From: Clostridia bacterium
Lineage (GTDB): Bacteria; Bacillota; Clostridia; Lachnospirales; Anaerotignaceae
Direction: 5' to 3'
NCBI GenBank assembly: GCA_910575055.1
Contig: CAJTDC010000005.1
Coordinates: 62,001 to 126,000, forward strand
DNA length: 64,000 nt
Shown here piece after piece: positions 32,195-41,410 of this stretch. The notes beneath the pieces were generated by a model. The model saw only the letters and a program-made list of their open reading frames with translations. It did no database searches and was not told the origin of the DNA. How positions within the stretch are numbered: the stretch's first letter is position 1; each line of letters starts with the position of its first letter. The translations under genes were made by a program, and so were the position numbers.

Positions 32195-35041
32195 CTACGA
32201 ATATCCGTTTGCCCGCCGCCCCTGCTGGAGCTGCCGGTAAAGCTGCTGTGAAATTTTGCGGATGTCCTCCTCGCTCCTCACGTTCATTTCCTTCACTTCA
32301 ATCAGCGGGCCGTTTATGGAGCCGCCCTGCGGCACACCGTCCACGCCGTTTCCGGATACGGAAATCTCCTGCACGGCTGCGGATGGATTTAAAATCATGT
32401 CTGCCGCCACGCCGTCCATCGCCCTTGCCACCATGCTTTTGCTGTCCTCAATGCCCTTTGCCAGCCCCTTCATGAAATCCGGCATCCAGCTCTCGTAATC
32501 CGTCAGCGGTCCTTCGTCCGGCACGGAGAAGTGCAGAAAGGATTTAATCTTATTCGCCACGCTGCTCACGGCATCGCTCACAGCCCCGATGCAGCTCTTG
32601 ATTCCGTTCACGATTCCCATGATGATGTCCTTGCCCCACTGCAGGGCTTTGGACGGGAGGCTTGTGATGAATGAAATCGCATTGTTGAAGCCGGTCTTTA
32701 TCACATTTACAATATTGCCCATCGTGCCACTGATAGAGGACTTGATATTATTAAACACAGTGGAGACCGTATTTTTAATCCCGTTGACCACTGTGCTGAC
32801 TGTGTTCTTTATCCCGTTCCAGGCTGTGGAAATCACATTCTTTATGGCATTTACCACAGTCGTGACCGCAGCCTTTATCGCATTCCACACCGTGGTGATG
32901 ACCGTCTTTATCGTATTCAGGACGGTCGTGACTGTATTTTTGATGGCGTTCCATGCCGTGGTGATAAAGGTCTGGATTGCCGTCACCACCGTGGTGACCA
33001 CGGTCTTTATCCCGTTCCATACGGTCGTGAATACCGTCTTTATCGCATTTAAGACTGTGGTGATGATGGTCTTGTAGATATTGAAATAGGTGGTTACGAC
33101 AGTCTTGATTGCCTCCACCACCGTGGTAAATATCATTTTTATCCCTTCCCACAGCCCGGAAAAGAAATCTTTTATCCCGTTCCACACAGCCTGTGCCGTG
33201 GATGAGATTGCCTCCCATGCCGCCGAAAGGAAGTTTTTGATTGCCTCCCATACGGCAATGGCGACCTCCTTCACATTCTCCCAGAGGTTGATCCAGAACT
33301 GCCGGAAATCCTCATTCGTGTTCCACAGATAAATAAATGCCGCCACCAACGCCGTAATTGCTGCAATGATGATGCCGATTGGATTGGCAAGCATGGTGGT
33401 GTTTAAGGCGGCAAAAGCGGTCTTTACGGTATTGATGACTCCCGCCACCTTCGGCACAATCGTCATAATCGTGCCGACCGCAGACACTACCTTCCCGATG
33501 ACAATCAACACCGGTCCCAGCGCTGCCGCCAATAAGGCGACCGTAGTGATGACTTTCTTTGTCCCCTCGTCCATACCGTTCAGCCAGTCCACGAACTGCT
33601 GTACCCATCCGACAATCATCTTTATCGCAGGCATCAAAAGCTCGCCGAAAGAAATAGCCAGCCCCTCTAAGGCTGACTTTAAAATAGTGATCTGCCCCTG
33701 CAGGTTGTCAAGCTGTGTATCCGCCATCTGCTGCGCTGCGCCGCCGCTGTCAATGATGGACTGCTGCAGGTCATCCCAGGTAGTTCCGGTATTGGCGAGT
33801 AGGGCGTTCACGGAGGACAGATCGGTCTTGTTGAAAATCTGCCCGATGATATTGGACTTCTCCGCCGCCGTCATGCCGTCCATGCTCGTGTTCAAATCTC
33901 CGAGGATGTCATTGAGGGAGCGCATATTCCCCTCGGAATCGTAGACATCCAGCCCAAGCTGCTCCATGCAGGCGGCCGCCTTGTCGGTGGGGTTCTGTAA
34001 TGACAGGATGACATTTCTAAGGTGTGTGCCGCCCTCTGCACCCTTAATGCCATTATTAGCAAGAATGCCAAGTGCTGTGTTCAGCTCCGCCGTGCCGCCC
34101 TTTACGGTCTTTGCGGTCGCACCGATGGTGAGGATTCCCTCGCCGAGCTGTGCTACGGAAGTATTGGTGGTGGATGCTGTCTTCGCCATCTGATCCACCA
34201 TCGTCCCCGCCTCATCCACGCCCATGCCCAGGGCGGACATGGCATCCGTCACCATGTCAGACGCCGCCGCAAGGTCAATGTCGCCCGCCGCCGCAAGGTT
34301 TAAAACGGTAGGGAGTGTGTCGCACATCTGCTGCGTGTCGTATCCGGCAAGTGCAAGGTAGTTCAAAGCCTCCGCACACTCCGAAGCCGAAAACGCCGTC
34401 TCGCTGCCCATCTTCTTTGCCAGCGCGGAAAGCGTATCCATTGTGTTGACGCTCTCGCCGTTGACCGTGGACATGGCGTCCTTCGTGATTCCCATCGTCG
34501 CCTGCACCTGCGACATGGAGCTTTCAAAATTTGCCGCCGTGCTGACCGCAGCCGTGCCGAGTGCAGTCACGCCCGCCGTGACAGGGAGCAAATTCTGCCC
34601 TGCGGAGGAAATGTTGTCCCCCACAGTTTTTAGCTTTTCCCCCGTAGCGGAGATTTTCTGCAATGCCACAGCGGACTGCCCTGCCTGACGTTCCAGGTCA
34701 CGCAGGTTATTTTCCGTTTCGATGATTTCCCTTTGGAGGGCATCGTACTGGTCCTGCGAGATTTCCCCATTGGCAAGAGCCGTGTTTGCCTGCTCCGCCG
34801 CTGTTTTCAGTGTGGCAAGTTTCTCTTTGGTTTCATTTACGGCATCACCGAGAAGCCGGTGTTTCTGCGCCAGCAGCTCCGTGTTGCCTGGGTCTAATTT
34901 CAGCAGTTTTTCCACATCCCTCAGTGCGGACTGCGTATTCCTGATTTCCCCGTTTACACCTTTTAAGGCAGTCTGTAGCTTAGTGGTATCCCCGCCGATC
35001 TCAACAGTGATACCCTTGATTCTGTTCGCCACGGCGGACAC
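32195..35041 (-). CDS. tail tape measure protein
   Basis: 948 aa. N-terminal coiled coil, then the TP901-type tape measure domain (FESSMSQVQATMGITKDAMS, GSETAFSASECAEALNYLAL). Hydrophobic stretch VITTVALLAAALGPVLIVIG near residue 500. A run of ~12 eleven-residue repeats, consensus NAIKTVxTTVW, at residues ~635-770. The C-terminus has VPDEGPLTDYESWMPDFM, frequent in Firmicutes tape measures. Length sets tail length; 948 residues imply a medium-long siphovirus tail. Confidence 0.96.
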   Translation of the reverse strand: MSAVANRIKGITVEIGGDTTKLQTALKGVNGEIRNTQSALRDVEKLLKLDPGNTELLAQKHRLLGDAVNETKEKLATLKTAAEQANTALANGEISQDQYDALQREIIETENNLRDLERQAGQSAVALQKISATGEKLKTVGDNISSAGQNLLPVTAGVTALGTAAVSTAANFESSMSQVQATMGITKDAMSTVNGESVNTMDTLSALAKKMGSETAFSASECAEALNYLALAGYDTQQMCDTLPTVLNLAAAGDIDLAAASDMVTDAMSALGMGVDEAGTMVDQMAKTASTTNTSVAQLGEGILTIGATAKTVKGGTAELNTALGILANNGIKGAEGGTHLRNVILSLQNPTDKAAACMEQLGLDVYDSEGNMRSLNDILGDLNTSMDGMTAAEKSNIIGQIFNKTDLSSVNALLANTGTTWDDLQQSIIDSGGAAQQMADTQLDNLQGQITILKSALEGLAISFGELLMPAIKMIVGWVQQFVDWLNGMDEGTKKVITTVALLAAALGPVLIVIGKVVSAVGTIMTIVPKVAGVINTVKTAFAALNTTMLANPIGIIIAAITALVAAFIYLWNTNEDFRQFWINLWENVKEVAIAVWEAIKNFLSAAWEAISSTAQAVWNGIKDFFSGLWEGIKMIFTTVVEAIKTVVTTYFNIYKTIITTVLNAIKTVFTTVWNGIKTVVTTVVTAIQTFITTAWNAIKNTVTTVLNTIKTVITTVWNAIKAAVTTVVNAIKNVISTAWNGIKNTVSTVVNGIKNTVSTVFNNIKSSISGTMGNIVNVIKTGFNNAISFITSLPSKALQWGKDIIMGIVNGIKSCIGAVSDAVSSVANKIKSFLHFSVPDEGPLTDYESWMPDFMKGLAKGIEDSKSMVARAMDGVAADMILNPSAAVQEISVSGNGVDGVPQGGSINGPLIEVKEMNVRSEEDIRKISQQLYRQLQQGRRANGYS
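32740..33130 (-). repeat. 33-nt tandem repeats inside the tape measure gene
   Basis: About 12 degenerate 33-nt units encoding NAIKTVxTTVW-type 11-mers. The 11-residue period fits a continuous helix, as in other tape measures; unit number could vary between related phages. Confidence 0.85.
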
Positions 35042-35083
35042 CCCTTCCTGTTAAACTGCAAAAATATGCCCAGGGGACGCCGC

Positions 35084-35283
35084 CTAAAATCGGTCGAAAT
35101 CCTCCTGGGTGGCAATTTCCTTATAGCCCTTGTATTCGTCATTCCTGCTCTCCGCGAACATATCGTTGACCATCCCGATGGTGAGCAAATCCAAATCCCG
35201 GATGGAAAGCCCAAGCTGCACACACCGGAGCAGGAACAGCGGCGTTGTCATTTCCCGGTCAGTTGGGCGAAGTTTTTTTTAGA
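35084..35283 (-). CDS. tail assembly chaperone T extension (reached by -1 frameshift)
   Basis: The gene at 35248-35625 contains an A8C heptamer-like slippery stretch (AAA AAA AAC on the minus strand, 35272-35280). A -1 shift there leads into an open frame ending at TAG 35084-35086: LRPTDREMTTPLFLLRCVQL, then GLSIRDLDLLTIGMVNDMFA and IATQEDFDRF. This is the conserved T segment of siphovirus G/GT chaperones. The extension has no start codon of its own. The fusion would be about 180 residues and assists tail assembly on the tape measure. Confidence 0.88.
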
Positions 35284-35625
35284 CTGGACATCCGTCTGCA
35301 CGTTCAGCCCCCATAACTGTATTAGCTTCGGAAGCACCTGGTAGATGGAAAAGGTGTTGAATTCATCCAGCCATTCCTCCGGGCTGTCCGGGATGCCGGG
35401 GTCCGCGTGCTTCGCCATCACATAGGCGATGTTCTCGAACATCTCCAAAGAGAACAGGTCGAGGTTGGAACTCTCCTCGTCCCCGTCACCGATGGACTTC
35501 TCAAGGCTCCGTAAATCCTTATAAATATCCCGGTGGAACTTCATCCGGTAAATGCGCGGGATGGCAGCGGATGCCTTAAACGGCACCTGCTTCCCGTCAA
35601 TCTCGATATTCTGTTTCATGCTCAT
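35248..35625 (-). CDS. tail assembly chaperone G protein
   Basis: 125 aa (MSMKQNIEIDGKQVPFKASA ... DSPEEWLDEFNTFSIYQVLP). Typical gp13/gpG-type chaperone between major tail protein and tape measure. Translation normally ends at 35248; a fraction is expected to shift at 35272-35280 into the T frame. Confidence 0.9.
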   Translation of the reverse strand: MSMKQNIEIDGKQVPFKASAAIPRIYRMKFHRDIYKDLRSLEKSIGDGDEESSNLDLFSLEMFENIAYVMAKHADPGIPDSPEEWLDEFNTFSIYQVLPKLIQLWGLNVQTDVQSKKNFAQLTGK

Positions 35626-35628
35626 AAA

Positions 35629-36252
35629 TTACACCTCCCCTTCCGTATCAGTCGTGCCGCCTGTTTCCGTATCCGTACCGCCGCCCGTTGCCGCATCCGG
35701 CAGGTACACGCTCTTGTACCAGTTCTGGTAGACCTCATCCGTAGTGCTGTCCCCGGTCTTTGCCTTTACATAGCCGCTTGCCAGCGGGGCCGCCGTGATG
35801 GACAGCGTCTCGGTCTGCACCTCGATCTCGTCCTCGTTGGTCTGGGACTCGATGGTCGGTCGTGCCGCCGAGCAGTTGTACAGCACATGGCGGATTTTCC
35901 GGACATCGCCGTCAAACTCAAACAGCAGGGCGAAGTTCTCCGTCTCTGCGTTGGCGTTCTCCAGAAGCACCTTATTTTCATCCAGCGACTCCTTCAGCAC
36001 GTCGGTGCGAAAGCTCTCCGGCACCATGGCAAGCTCCAAATCCCCCTCGTAGCCCATGTTGTTGCTGACCGTGTAATAGGCGTAGCCGTCCGCATAGAAA
36101 TTGCTCGGCTCGCCGTTGGGGTCCAGGGAAAGGGAAACGGCGCCGGGCATCGCAACAGGCGTGCCGAAGGACACCGTCCCGTCCACACCCAGCGTCAGCA
36201 GCGCGTAATGCACGTTGCAGATGTTGAATTTCACTTTATTCTTCTTCGGCAT
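35629..36252 (-). CDS. major tail tube protein (phi13 family)
   Basis: 207 aa from the ATG at 36252. KVKFNICNVHYALLTLGVDG, GAVSLSLDPNGEPSNFYADG, YAYYTVSNNMGYEGDLEL match the phi13-type major tail protein family. The C-terminal 25 residues are Gly/Thr-rich low complexity. It polymerises into the tail tube. Its start lies inside the end of the preceding gene (17-nt overlap). Confidence 0.95.
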   Translation of the reverse strand: MPKKNKVKFNICNVHYALLTLGVDGTVSFGTPVAMPGAVSLSLDPNGEPSNFYADGYAYYTVSNNMGYEGDLELAMVPESFRTDVLKESLDENKVLLENANAETENFALLFEFDGDVRKIRHVLYNCSAARPTIESQTNEDEIEVQTETLSITAAPLASGYVKAKTGDSTTDEVYQNWYKSVYLPDAATGGGTDTETGGTTDTEGEV

Positions 36253-36574
36253 CGCAAACCACCTCCATATCGAATTGGTAGAGGACCTCGTACAGCTTCT
36301 CGCTGTCAATCCAGACCTCCGACTTGTTGTAGAAGATGCGCCGCTTATCCAGCGCGTCCTCCAGTTTCTTCTCCACCGACAGATCCTTGGTGTCGGTGTA
36401 TAATTCTATCTTCACGCCGCTTGCCTTGAAGTACACCATGCCGTCAGCAGCGAAGTTGTCGCTCTGCGACAGGAGGTAGCAGACAAACGGCGGCTCCGGC
36501 GACTCGCCCTCCGCAAAATGGTCATAGGCGAAGGGGATGCCGGTTTCCTTCAAAAGCGCCAGTAATGTTTCCAA
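36236..36574 (-). CDS. tail terminator/completion-like protein
   Basis: 112 aa (LLALLKETGIPFAYDHFAEG, PPFVCYLLSQSDNFAADGMV, YQFDMEVVCDAEEE). Position between HK97 gp10-like and major tail protein, size, and the P-x-x-x-Y...D-N-x-x-A-D-x-x block fit phage tail terminator/Gp11-like proteins that cap the tail tube. Confidence 0.82.
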   Translation of the reverse strand: METLLALLKETGIPFAYDHFAEGESPEPPFVCYLLSQSDNFAADGMVYFKASGVKIELYTDTKDLSVEKKLEDALDKRRIFYNKSEVWIDSEKLYEVLYQFDMEVVCDAEEE

Positions 36575-36577
36575 AGC

Positions 36578-36958
36578 CTATCCCTCCAATGCTTTCTGTA
36601 TTTCCTTTTCAAGCTGCCGGGTGCCGGCCTGCTCCGCTGCTGCGATATGGGGCTTTGCCGGGACACGGCCGCCGCCCCTCTTGGCATGGCCGTGTTCCAG
36701 AAGGTGCGTCAGTTGGTAGCGGTTCCTGGAATGCACCGTCACCTCCAGCGAATTGGAAGTTTCCTTCGTGGTCTTCACCGCCCATGACTTTGCATACTTC
36801 CCGGTGTCCTTCGGTGCGTTGGCTTCAATGTCCCTGCGCACCGCTGTCCCGGCTTTCTTCACCGCCTTTTTCACATCCTCCGTGGCAAGGTCCGCATATT
36901 CTGTCAGCCCCCTCATGATCTCCTCTGCCATCCGGTCGATAGATACGCCGTTTGCCAT
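36578..36958 (-). CDS. HK97 gp10-like head-tail connector protein
   Basis: 126 aa from the ATG at 36958 (AGGCGG upstream); the longer open frame has no ribosome site. ANAPKDTGKYAKSWAVKTTK and YQLTHLLEHGHAKRGGGRVP are signature blocks of the HK97_gp10 family (neck/tail completion). Confidence 0.93.
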   Translation of the reverse strand: MANGVSIDRMAEEIMRGLTEYADLATEDVKKAVKKAGTAVRRDIEANAPKDTGKYAKSWAVKTTKETSNSLEVTVHSRNRYQLTHLLEHGHAKRGGGRVPAKPHIAAAEQAGTRQLEKEIQKALEG

Positions 36959-36960
36959 CG

Positions 36961-37302
36961 TCACCGCCTCGCTTTCCTGCACTTGAATTTGATGCATTTC
37001 TTTTTATAATTCATGTGGTCAACGGCGAGGATGTCGTAAATCCCGCCATCAAATACCACACGGTATCCTGTGGAATCAACTGCCGCCGCTTTTCTACACC
37101 AGCGAACCGTAAACGAAACATCCGATTCATCCGCCACGGTCCCGGCCACATTTGTTTCACTGGTCTGCTTCCCCGCCTCGCCACTGGCTGTGGCATGGCA
37201 GGAATAATAATCCGTCCATGTGTTTTTATGGTTGCCGATGCCGTCCACCGCCACGGCATTCTTCTGGAAGGTGATTCTCACATTCAATAGCGAAACTTCC
37301 AT
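36961..37302 (-). CDS. head-tail adaptor (SPP1 gp16/H-T join-like)
   Basis: 113 aa (VRITFQKNAVAVDGIGNHKN, DVSFTVRWCRKAAAVDSTGY, GGIYDILAVDHMNYKKKCIK). Size, beta-rich pattern and position after the gp6-like connector match head closure proteins. It overlaps the upstream gene by one base. Confidence 0.88.
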   Translation of the reverse strand: MEVSLLNVRITFQKNAVAVDGIGNHKNTWTDYYSCHATASGEAGKQTSETNVAGTVADESDVSFTVRWCRKAAAVDSTGYRVVFDGGIYDILAVDHMNYKKKCIKFKCRKARR

Positions 37303-37577
37303 CAGAACGCCTCCTTTCGGCTGCCGGAAAGGAGCGCCCGCAGCGTCAGCATCATGGCATGGTGGTCTGCTTCCTCCCGGTGTTCATAGAGGTAAGCCGT
37401 GGCATACAGGACAGCCGTCTTTGCGTTTTCATCCTTTTCCAGCACGCCCCTGTCATCCGTCCGGATGATATCCATGCAGATTTTTTCAGCCGACTGCAAA
37501 AGATGACTTATGAGGGCATCATCGTCATCGTAATCCACACGGAGGTAGTTCTTCATTTCTTCCAGCGTCACCACCAT
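37302..37577 (-). CDS. head-tail connector (gp6-like)
   Basis: 91 aa, helical: VTLEEMKNYLRVDYDDDDAL, ISHLLQSAEKICMDIIR, AVLYATAYLYEHREEADHHA. Characteristic of the phage_connect_1/gp6 family that binds the portal ring. Confidence 0.93.
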   Translation of the reverse strand: MVVTLEEMKNYLRVDYDDDDALISHLLQSAEKICMDIIRTDDRGVLEKDENAKTAVLYATAYLYEHREEADHHAMMLTLRALLSGSRKEAF

Positions 37578-37623
37578 GCCCGCCGCCCCCTTCCTTTATA
37601 ATTTCAAAACCTGCCTTTCTTTT

Positions 37624-38844
37624 TTATGTGCCGGATGCCGCTTTCTGCACCAGCACTTTGACCGCCTCCGCCAGCACCAGCTTGCCGTCAACGCGCTGCG
37701 AGGCAAGGAAGCCCACCTGACCGGTGGCTGCAAACAGCTCGTTCAGGCGTTTGAAGCTGCGCCCCTGCCTGTCGGCAATCCAGTAATAGGAGAAGTCCCC
37801 GAAAGCGATGGTCTTTGCGCCTGCGGCAATGGCCGGCATATAGGCGGAAGTCCTGACCGGCCGGCCGAGGATCATGTCAGGCGCGCCCGCCGTGATGCCC
37901 GGCTGCCACAGGTACTGCCCGTTGCCGTCCTTCAGCTTGCGGATTGCCTTGACCGTGGAATCATTCAGCGTCCACACGGCATTCTTACGGTACGGGGATT
38001 TCAGGCTGTAATAAAGGTCAATCAGCTCGTCGGCAGTGACCGCTGTTGCAGATGCCGACGTGATGCCAGTTTCTGCGCCGCCCGTCGCCGCAAGGATGCC
38101 CAGCGGCTTCCCGGTGCCGTTCCCCGTAAAGAATGCCTCCTCTTCCTTGGAACCGATGCGGCGGGCAAACTCCCTGGTAATATAGGACTGCAGGTCAAAG
38201 ACGCTGTCATTCAACAGCTCCTCGGAAACCTTGATCATGGTACCCAGCTTATATGCCCCGATGGACACCTGCCCGAAAGAATCATCGCTTTCCGGGTATG
38301 CACCCTCCTCATCCATCCACGATGCCGTACCCTTGCTTGCCACTACGGGAATCTTGCGGTCGCCGCTGGAGGTCTGGATGATTTTTGCCATCTGGCGGAA
38401 GACGTTCTCTTCCTCCAGGGCTTCTACCAGCGTGTTCTCAAATTCATCCGGCACCAGGTAGCCGCCCTCGGAGTCCGTACCGATCTGCAGGGCGTTGGTG
38501 ACGTTCGGCGCCGGAGCCTTGGAGCGCATGGCGTTCCAGAAATTCTTTTTATATTCATCAGAAGCGCGCCCCGTCTTCCCCTCGCCGTCATCCTCCAGCC
38601 TGCCGTTCATGGGCTTTCCCGTGAGGGGCTTGTTGACCGGACGGTTCAGTTCCGCGTCAAGCGCCTCCTGCCGTTCCAGCCTTGCAATCTCCTTCCCAAG
38701 GTCGGTGATCTCCTGCTCCATCTTCGTGTATGCGGCGTCGTCCTCCGCGGAAAGGACGCCGTTCTCCTTCCTGTGGGAATCCAGAAATGCCTTTGCCGCC
38801 TCCCATGCCTTCGCGCGTTTCTCACGCAGTTCAAGAATCGTCAT
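37624..38844 (-). CDS. HK97-type major capsid protein
   Basis: 406 aa. N-terminal coiled-coil delta domain (residues ~1-90, scaffold) followed by the HK97 fold: TDSEGGYLVPDEFENTLVEA, FARRIGSKEEEAFFTGNGTG, PLGILAATG, MILGRPVRTSAYMPAIAAGA, DFSYYWIADRQGRSFKRLNE. The delta domain is expected to be cut by the upstream Clp-type protease. Forms the icosahedral shell. Confidence 0.97.
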   Translation of the reverse strand: MTILELREKRAKAWEAAKAFLDSHRKENGVLSAEDDAAYTKMEQEITDLGKEIARLERQEALDAELNRPVNKPLTGKPMNGRLEDDGEGKTGRASDEYKKNFWNAMRSKAPAPNVTNALQIGTDSEGGYLVPDEFENTLVEALEEENVFRQMAKIIQTSSGDRKIPVVASKGTASWMDEEGAYPESDDSFGQVSIGAYKLGTMIKVSEELLNDSVFDLQSYITREFARRIGSKEEEAFFTGNGTGKPLGILAATGGAETGITSASATAVTADELIDLYYSLKSPYRKNAVWTLNDSTVKAIRKLKDGNGQYLWQPGITAGAPDMILGRPVRTSAYMPAIAAGAKTIAFGDFSYYWIADRQGRSFKRLNELFAATGQVGFLASQRVDGKLVLAEAVKVLVQKAASGT

Positions 38845-38860
38845 AATGAAATCCTCCTTC

Positions 38861-39682
38861 TTATCGCTTTAATAAATTAAGCCGCTCCATGAGTGCGTCC
38901 ACGGAACGGCCGGTTTCTGTATCCGCAGCAGGGATTTTTGCCTGCGCCTGGATATCTGCCTTCGGTTTTTCCCCGCCATACTTGGCGGCCATCTTATTCA
39001 GCAGGGCATTGGTGACCGCCCTGCGGGAATACAGCATGGAACTCGCGGGAGGCGGGAGCTTCTTTTCCTCCCCGTCTGTATCCCCCTCGCCTTCCTCCGG
39101 CTCCTTTTCCGGCTCTGCTTTTGCCCGCGCCATGATCTCATCCGCAAAGCCAAGCTCCACCGCCTTGTTTGCGTCCATCCACGTTTCCGCATCCATCAGG
39201 TGTGACAGCTTCGGACGGGAAAGCCCCGTCTTTAGCACATAGGCATTGATGATAGACTCCTTCACCTCGGAGAGCATATCAATGGCTTTCTGCATCTCCG
39301 CATGGTCGCCCCAGGCGATGGTGGCGGGATTATGGATCATCAGCATGGAAACCGGGGATACCAGGACGGTGTCGCCCGCCATGGCAATCACACTGGCGGC
39401 ACTGGCGGCGATGCCGTCTATTTTTACAGTTACCTTGCCTTTATAGTTGGAGAGCATATTGTAAATCTGTGCCGCAGCCACGCAGTCGCCGCCCGGCGAA
39501 TTGATCCACACGGTAATGTCTCCCGTACCGCTGTTCAGTTCATCCTTGAAAAGCTGCGGCGTGACGTCATCGTCAAACCAGCTTTCCTCTGCGATGGTGC
39601 CGTTCAGCTCCAGTATCCGCTCTGTCACTTCCGGCTCCTGGTTCTTCACTTTCCTCCAGTTCCAGAACTTCTTCGTTTTCAT
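38861..39682 (-). CDS. ClpP-type prohead maturation protease
   Basis: 273 aa from the ATG at 39682 (GGAGG upstream). DITVWINSPGGDCVAAAQIY, IDGIAASAASVIAMAGDTVL (catalytic Ser in AASAAS) and LMIHNPAT (His) are Clp protease S14 motifs. The C-terminal ~90 residues are an acidic linker with possible scaffold function. The start lies within the 3' end of the portal gene (110-nt overlap). Confidence 0.95.
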   Translation of the reverse strand: MKTKKFWNWRKVKNQEPEVTERILELNGTIAEESWFDDDVTPQLFKDELNSGTGDITVWINSPGGDCVAAAQIYNMLSNYKGKVTVKIDGIAASAASVIAMAGDTVLVSPVSMLMIHNPATIAWGDHAEMQKAIDMLSEVKESIINAYVLKTGLSRPKLSHLMDAETWMDANKAVELGFADEIMARAKAEPEKEPEEGEGDTDGEEKKLPPPASSMLYSRRAVTNALLNKMAAKYGGEKPKADIQAQAKIPAADTETGRSVDALMERLNLLKR

Positions 39683-40943
39683 CGGATTCCTCCTTCCCAT
39701 TCTGGGCGGATGCCTCTTTCGCAAATATGCCCGCATCCGCAAGTTTTGTCATGTTTCCGTTGATGAGGTACAGATCGCCTCCCAATTCCTCCGGGATGCG
39801 GTCAAGGTTCTCCAGCTCCCGGATGTCGTTTGCGCTCATCCACCCGTTCTGCCGCCCCACGGCGTACCCGCTCATGCGGCTCTGGTAGTCGCCCCGGAGC
39901 AGGCCGTCCACATTAAATTTCACAAAATACTGCTTCTTTTCCTCCGCAGTCAGCAAAGACCGCGCCATGGACTGCTCCCATCTCGACACCCACGGGTCGA
40001 GGGTGTATTTCACAAACTCAAGGCTCTGCTGCTCGATGTTGGAGAAACTGCTCTTTTCCAGGTCGCCCACCATGTGCGGAGGCACACGGAAAATCCGCGC
40101 AATCTCATTGATCTGGAATTTCCGTGTTTCCAGAAACTGCGCCTGTTCCGGGGAAATGGAAATCGGAGTGTATTTCATCCCCTCCTCTAAAACAGCCACT
40201 TTGTTGGCATTATGGCTGCCGCCAAAAGTGGACTGCCAGCTCTCCCTTACCCTTGACGGGTCTTTCAGCGTCCCCGGATGCTCCAGCACGCCGCTCGGCT
40301 GTGCGCCGTTGGCGAAGAACTTCGCCCCGTACTCCTCACAGGCAATCGCCATGCCGATGGCGTTCTTTGCCATGGCAATGGGGGAATAGCCCACCAGCCC
40401 GTCAAAGCCAAGGCCGGGGATGTGCAACACATCCGAAGGGGAAAGATTGACAGTGCTGCCTTTCATGGTCGGCGCATCATCGTTCCCCATCAGGTAAGAA
40501 TAGTAAAGCTGCCCCTTTTCATCCCTGTCGACAGTCATCCTGTCCGGCATCAGCGGATACAGTGCGATGACCTCCCCCTTGCCGTTGCGGATAATCTGCG
40601 AGTAGGCATTTCCCCAAAGGAGCAGGTGCGTCATCAGCGTTTCCCGGAACACGAAGGAAGTCATCTCCGGGTTCGGCTCGTCATGGAGCAGAAAATACAG
40701 CGGGTGGTCTGTTGCCTTTTCCTTCCCGCCGTTGTCCGTATATTTATAAAAATGCAGCGGCAACCCCGCCACCGCTTCTGAAAGAATCCGGACGCAGGAG
40801 TACACCGCCGTCATCTGCATGGAGGAACGCTCGTTTACCCTTTTCCCGCTTGTACTTCCGCCCATAAAAAAGCTGTAGGCGCTGCCCGATGTGCGGTTTG
40901 TAGGCGCATCCCTCGCCCTGAACAATCCGCTGAATAATCCCAT
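39573..40943 (-). CDS. portal protein (HK97 type)
   Basis: 456 aa from the ATG at 40943. SVYSCVRILSEAVAGLPLHF-type block (VYSCVRILSEAVAGLPLHFY), HPLYFLLHDEPNPEMTSFVF, WGNAYSQIIRNGKGEVIALY, FQINEIARIFRVPPHMVGDL and LDPWVSRWEQSMARSLLT are phage portal signatures. Forms the dodecameric DNA entry ring. The C-terminal ~60 residues are acidic and overlap the protease gene. Confidence 0.96.
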   Translation of the reverse strand: MGLFSGLFRARDAPTNRTSGSAYSFFMGGSTSGKRVNERSSMQMTAVYSCVRILSEAVAGLPLHFYKYTDNGGKEKATDHPLYFLLHDEPNPEMTSFVFRETLMTHLLLWGNAYSQIIRNGKGEVIALYPLMPDRMTVDRDEKGQLYYSYLMGNDDAPTMKGSTVNLSPSDVLHIPGLGFDGLVGYSPIAMAKNAIGMAIACEEYGAKFFANGAQPSGVLEHPGTLKDPSRVRESWQSTFGGSHNANKVAVLEEGMKYTPISISPEQAQFLETRKFQINEIARIFRVPPHMVGDLEKSSFSNIEQQSLEFVKYTLDPWVSRWEQSMARSLLTAEEKKQYFVKFNVDGLLRGDYQSRMSGYAVGRQNGWMSANDIRELENLDRIPEELGGDLYLINGNMTKLADAGIFAKEASAQNGKEESDENEEVLELEESEEPGAGSDRADTGAERHHRRGKLV

Positions 40944-41026
40944 AGGAACCACGCTCCTTTCCGAAAAGTGGACAGACAGAAAGCACCGCCGAAGCGATGC
41001 CCCTCTGTCTGTCCGATAATATATTT

Positions 41027-41323
41027 TTATTTTCCTTCCCTGATCTGCTTCATCAGCTTGTCAAGGTTTATCCCGTCCCGGAACCCTGCCCGGTAGTAAT
41101 ATTCATTTTCCCTTGTTGCTTCCGAATTTGCCACATCCTCGCACAGCTCCATCATTTTCCTCTGCTCTGCGCTTAACTGCTCAAACAGCAGCTCGTGTGC
41201 CTGGTCTGCCTTTTCCGCTTCCGCCGCCTGCTCCTCCGTAAGGGGATATTCCTTTTTAAAGGCGTCATGGTGCATCCCCATCCGTTCCGAAATGATTAGC
41301 TCAAGGAAATCCTTCTCATCCAT
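41027..41323 (-). CDS. DUF6809-like small helical protein
   Basis: 98 aa from the ATG at 41323 (GGAGGTGG upstream). Helical, Glu-rich (LTEEQAAEAEKADQAHELLF) with ENEYYYRAGFRDGINLDKLM at the C-terminus, similar in layout to the protein at 49074-49355. Unknown function; sits between terminase and portal. Confidence 0.65.
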   Translation of the reverse strand: MDEKDFLELIISERMGMHHDAFKKEYPLTEEQAAEAEKADQAHELLFEQLSAEQRKMMELCEDVANSEATRENEYYYRAGFRDGINLDKLMKQIREGK

Positions 41324-41410
41324 CCTTCCACCTCCTTCGCCAGACAGCATAAAGGAATCTGCGGAAAATAGCCATATAAGGAACCGACAAAGATACCATG
41401 TACAGACTGG

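Noticed and set aside
32740-33130. CRISPR-like repeat array
   Set aside because: 33-nt units without spacers, in frame inside the tape measure coding sequence.
35533-36429. 298-codon plus-strand open frame opposite the major tail protein region
   Set aside because: Exactly antisense to GC-rich tail genes with clear families; no ribosome site, composition of an antisense shadow (His/Arg-rich).
37576-38880. 434-codon plus-strand open frame opposite the capsid gene
   Set aside because: Antisense to the unmistakable HK97 capsid protein; long only because of high GC.
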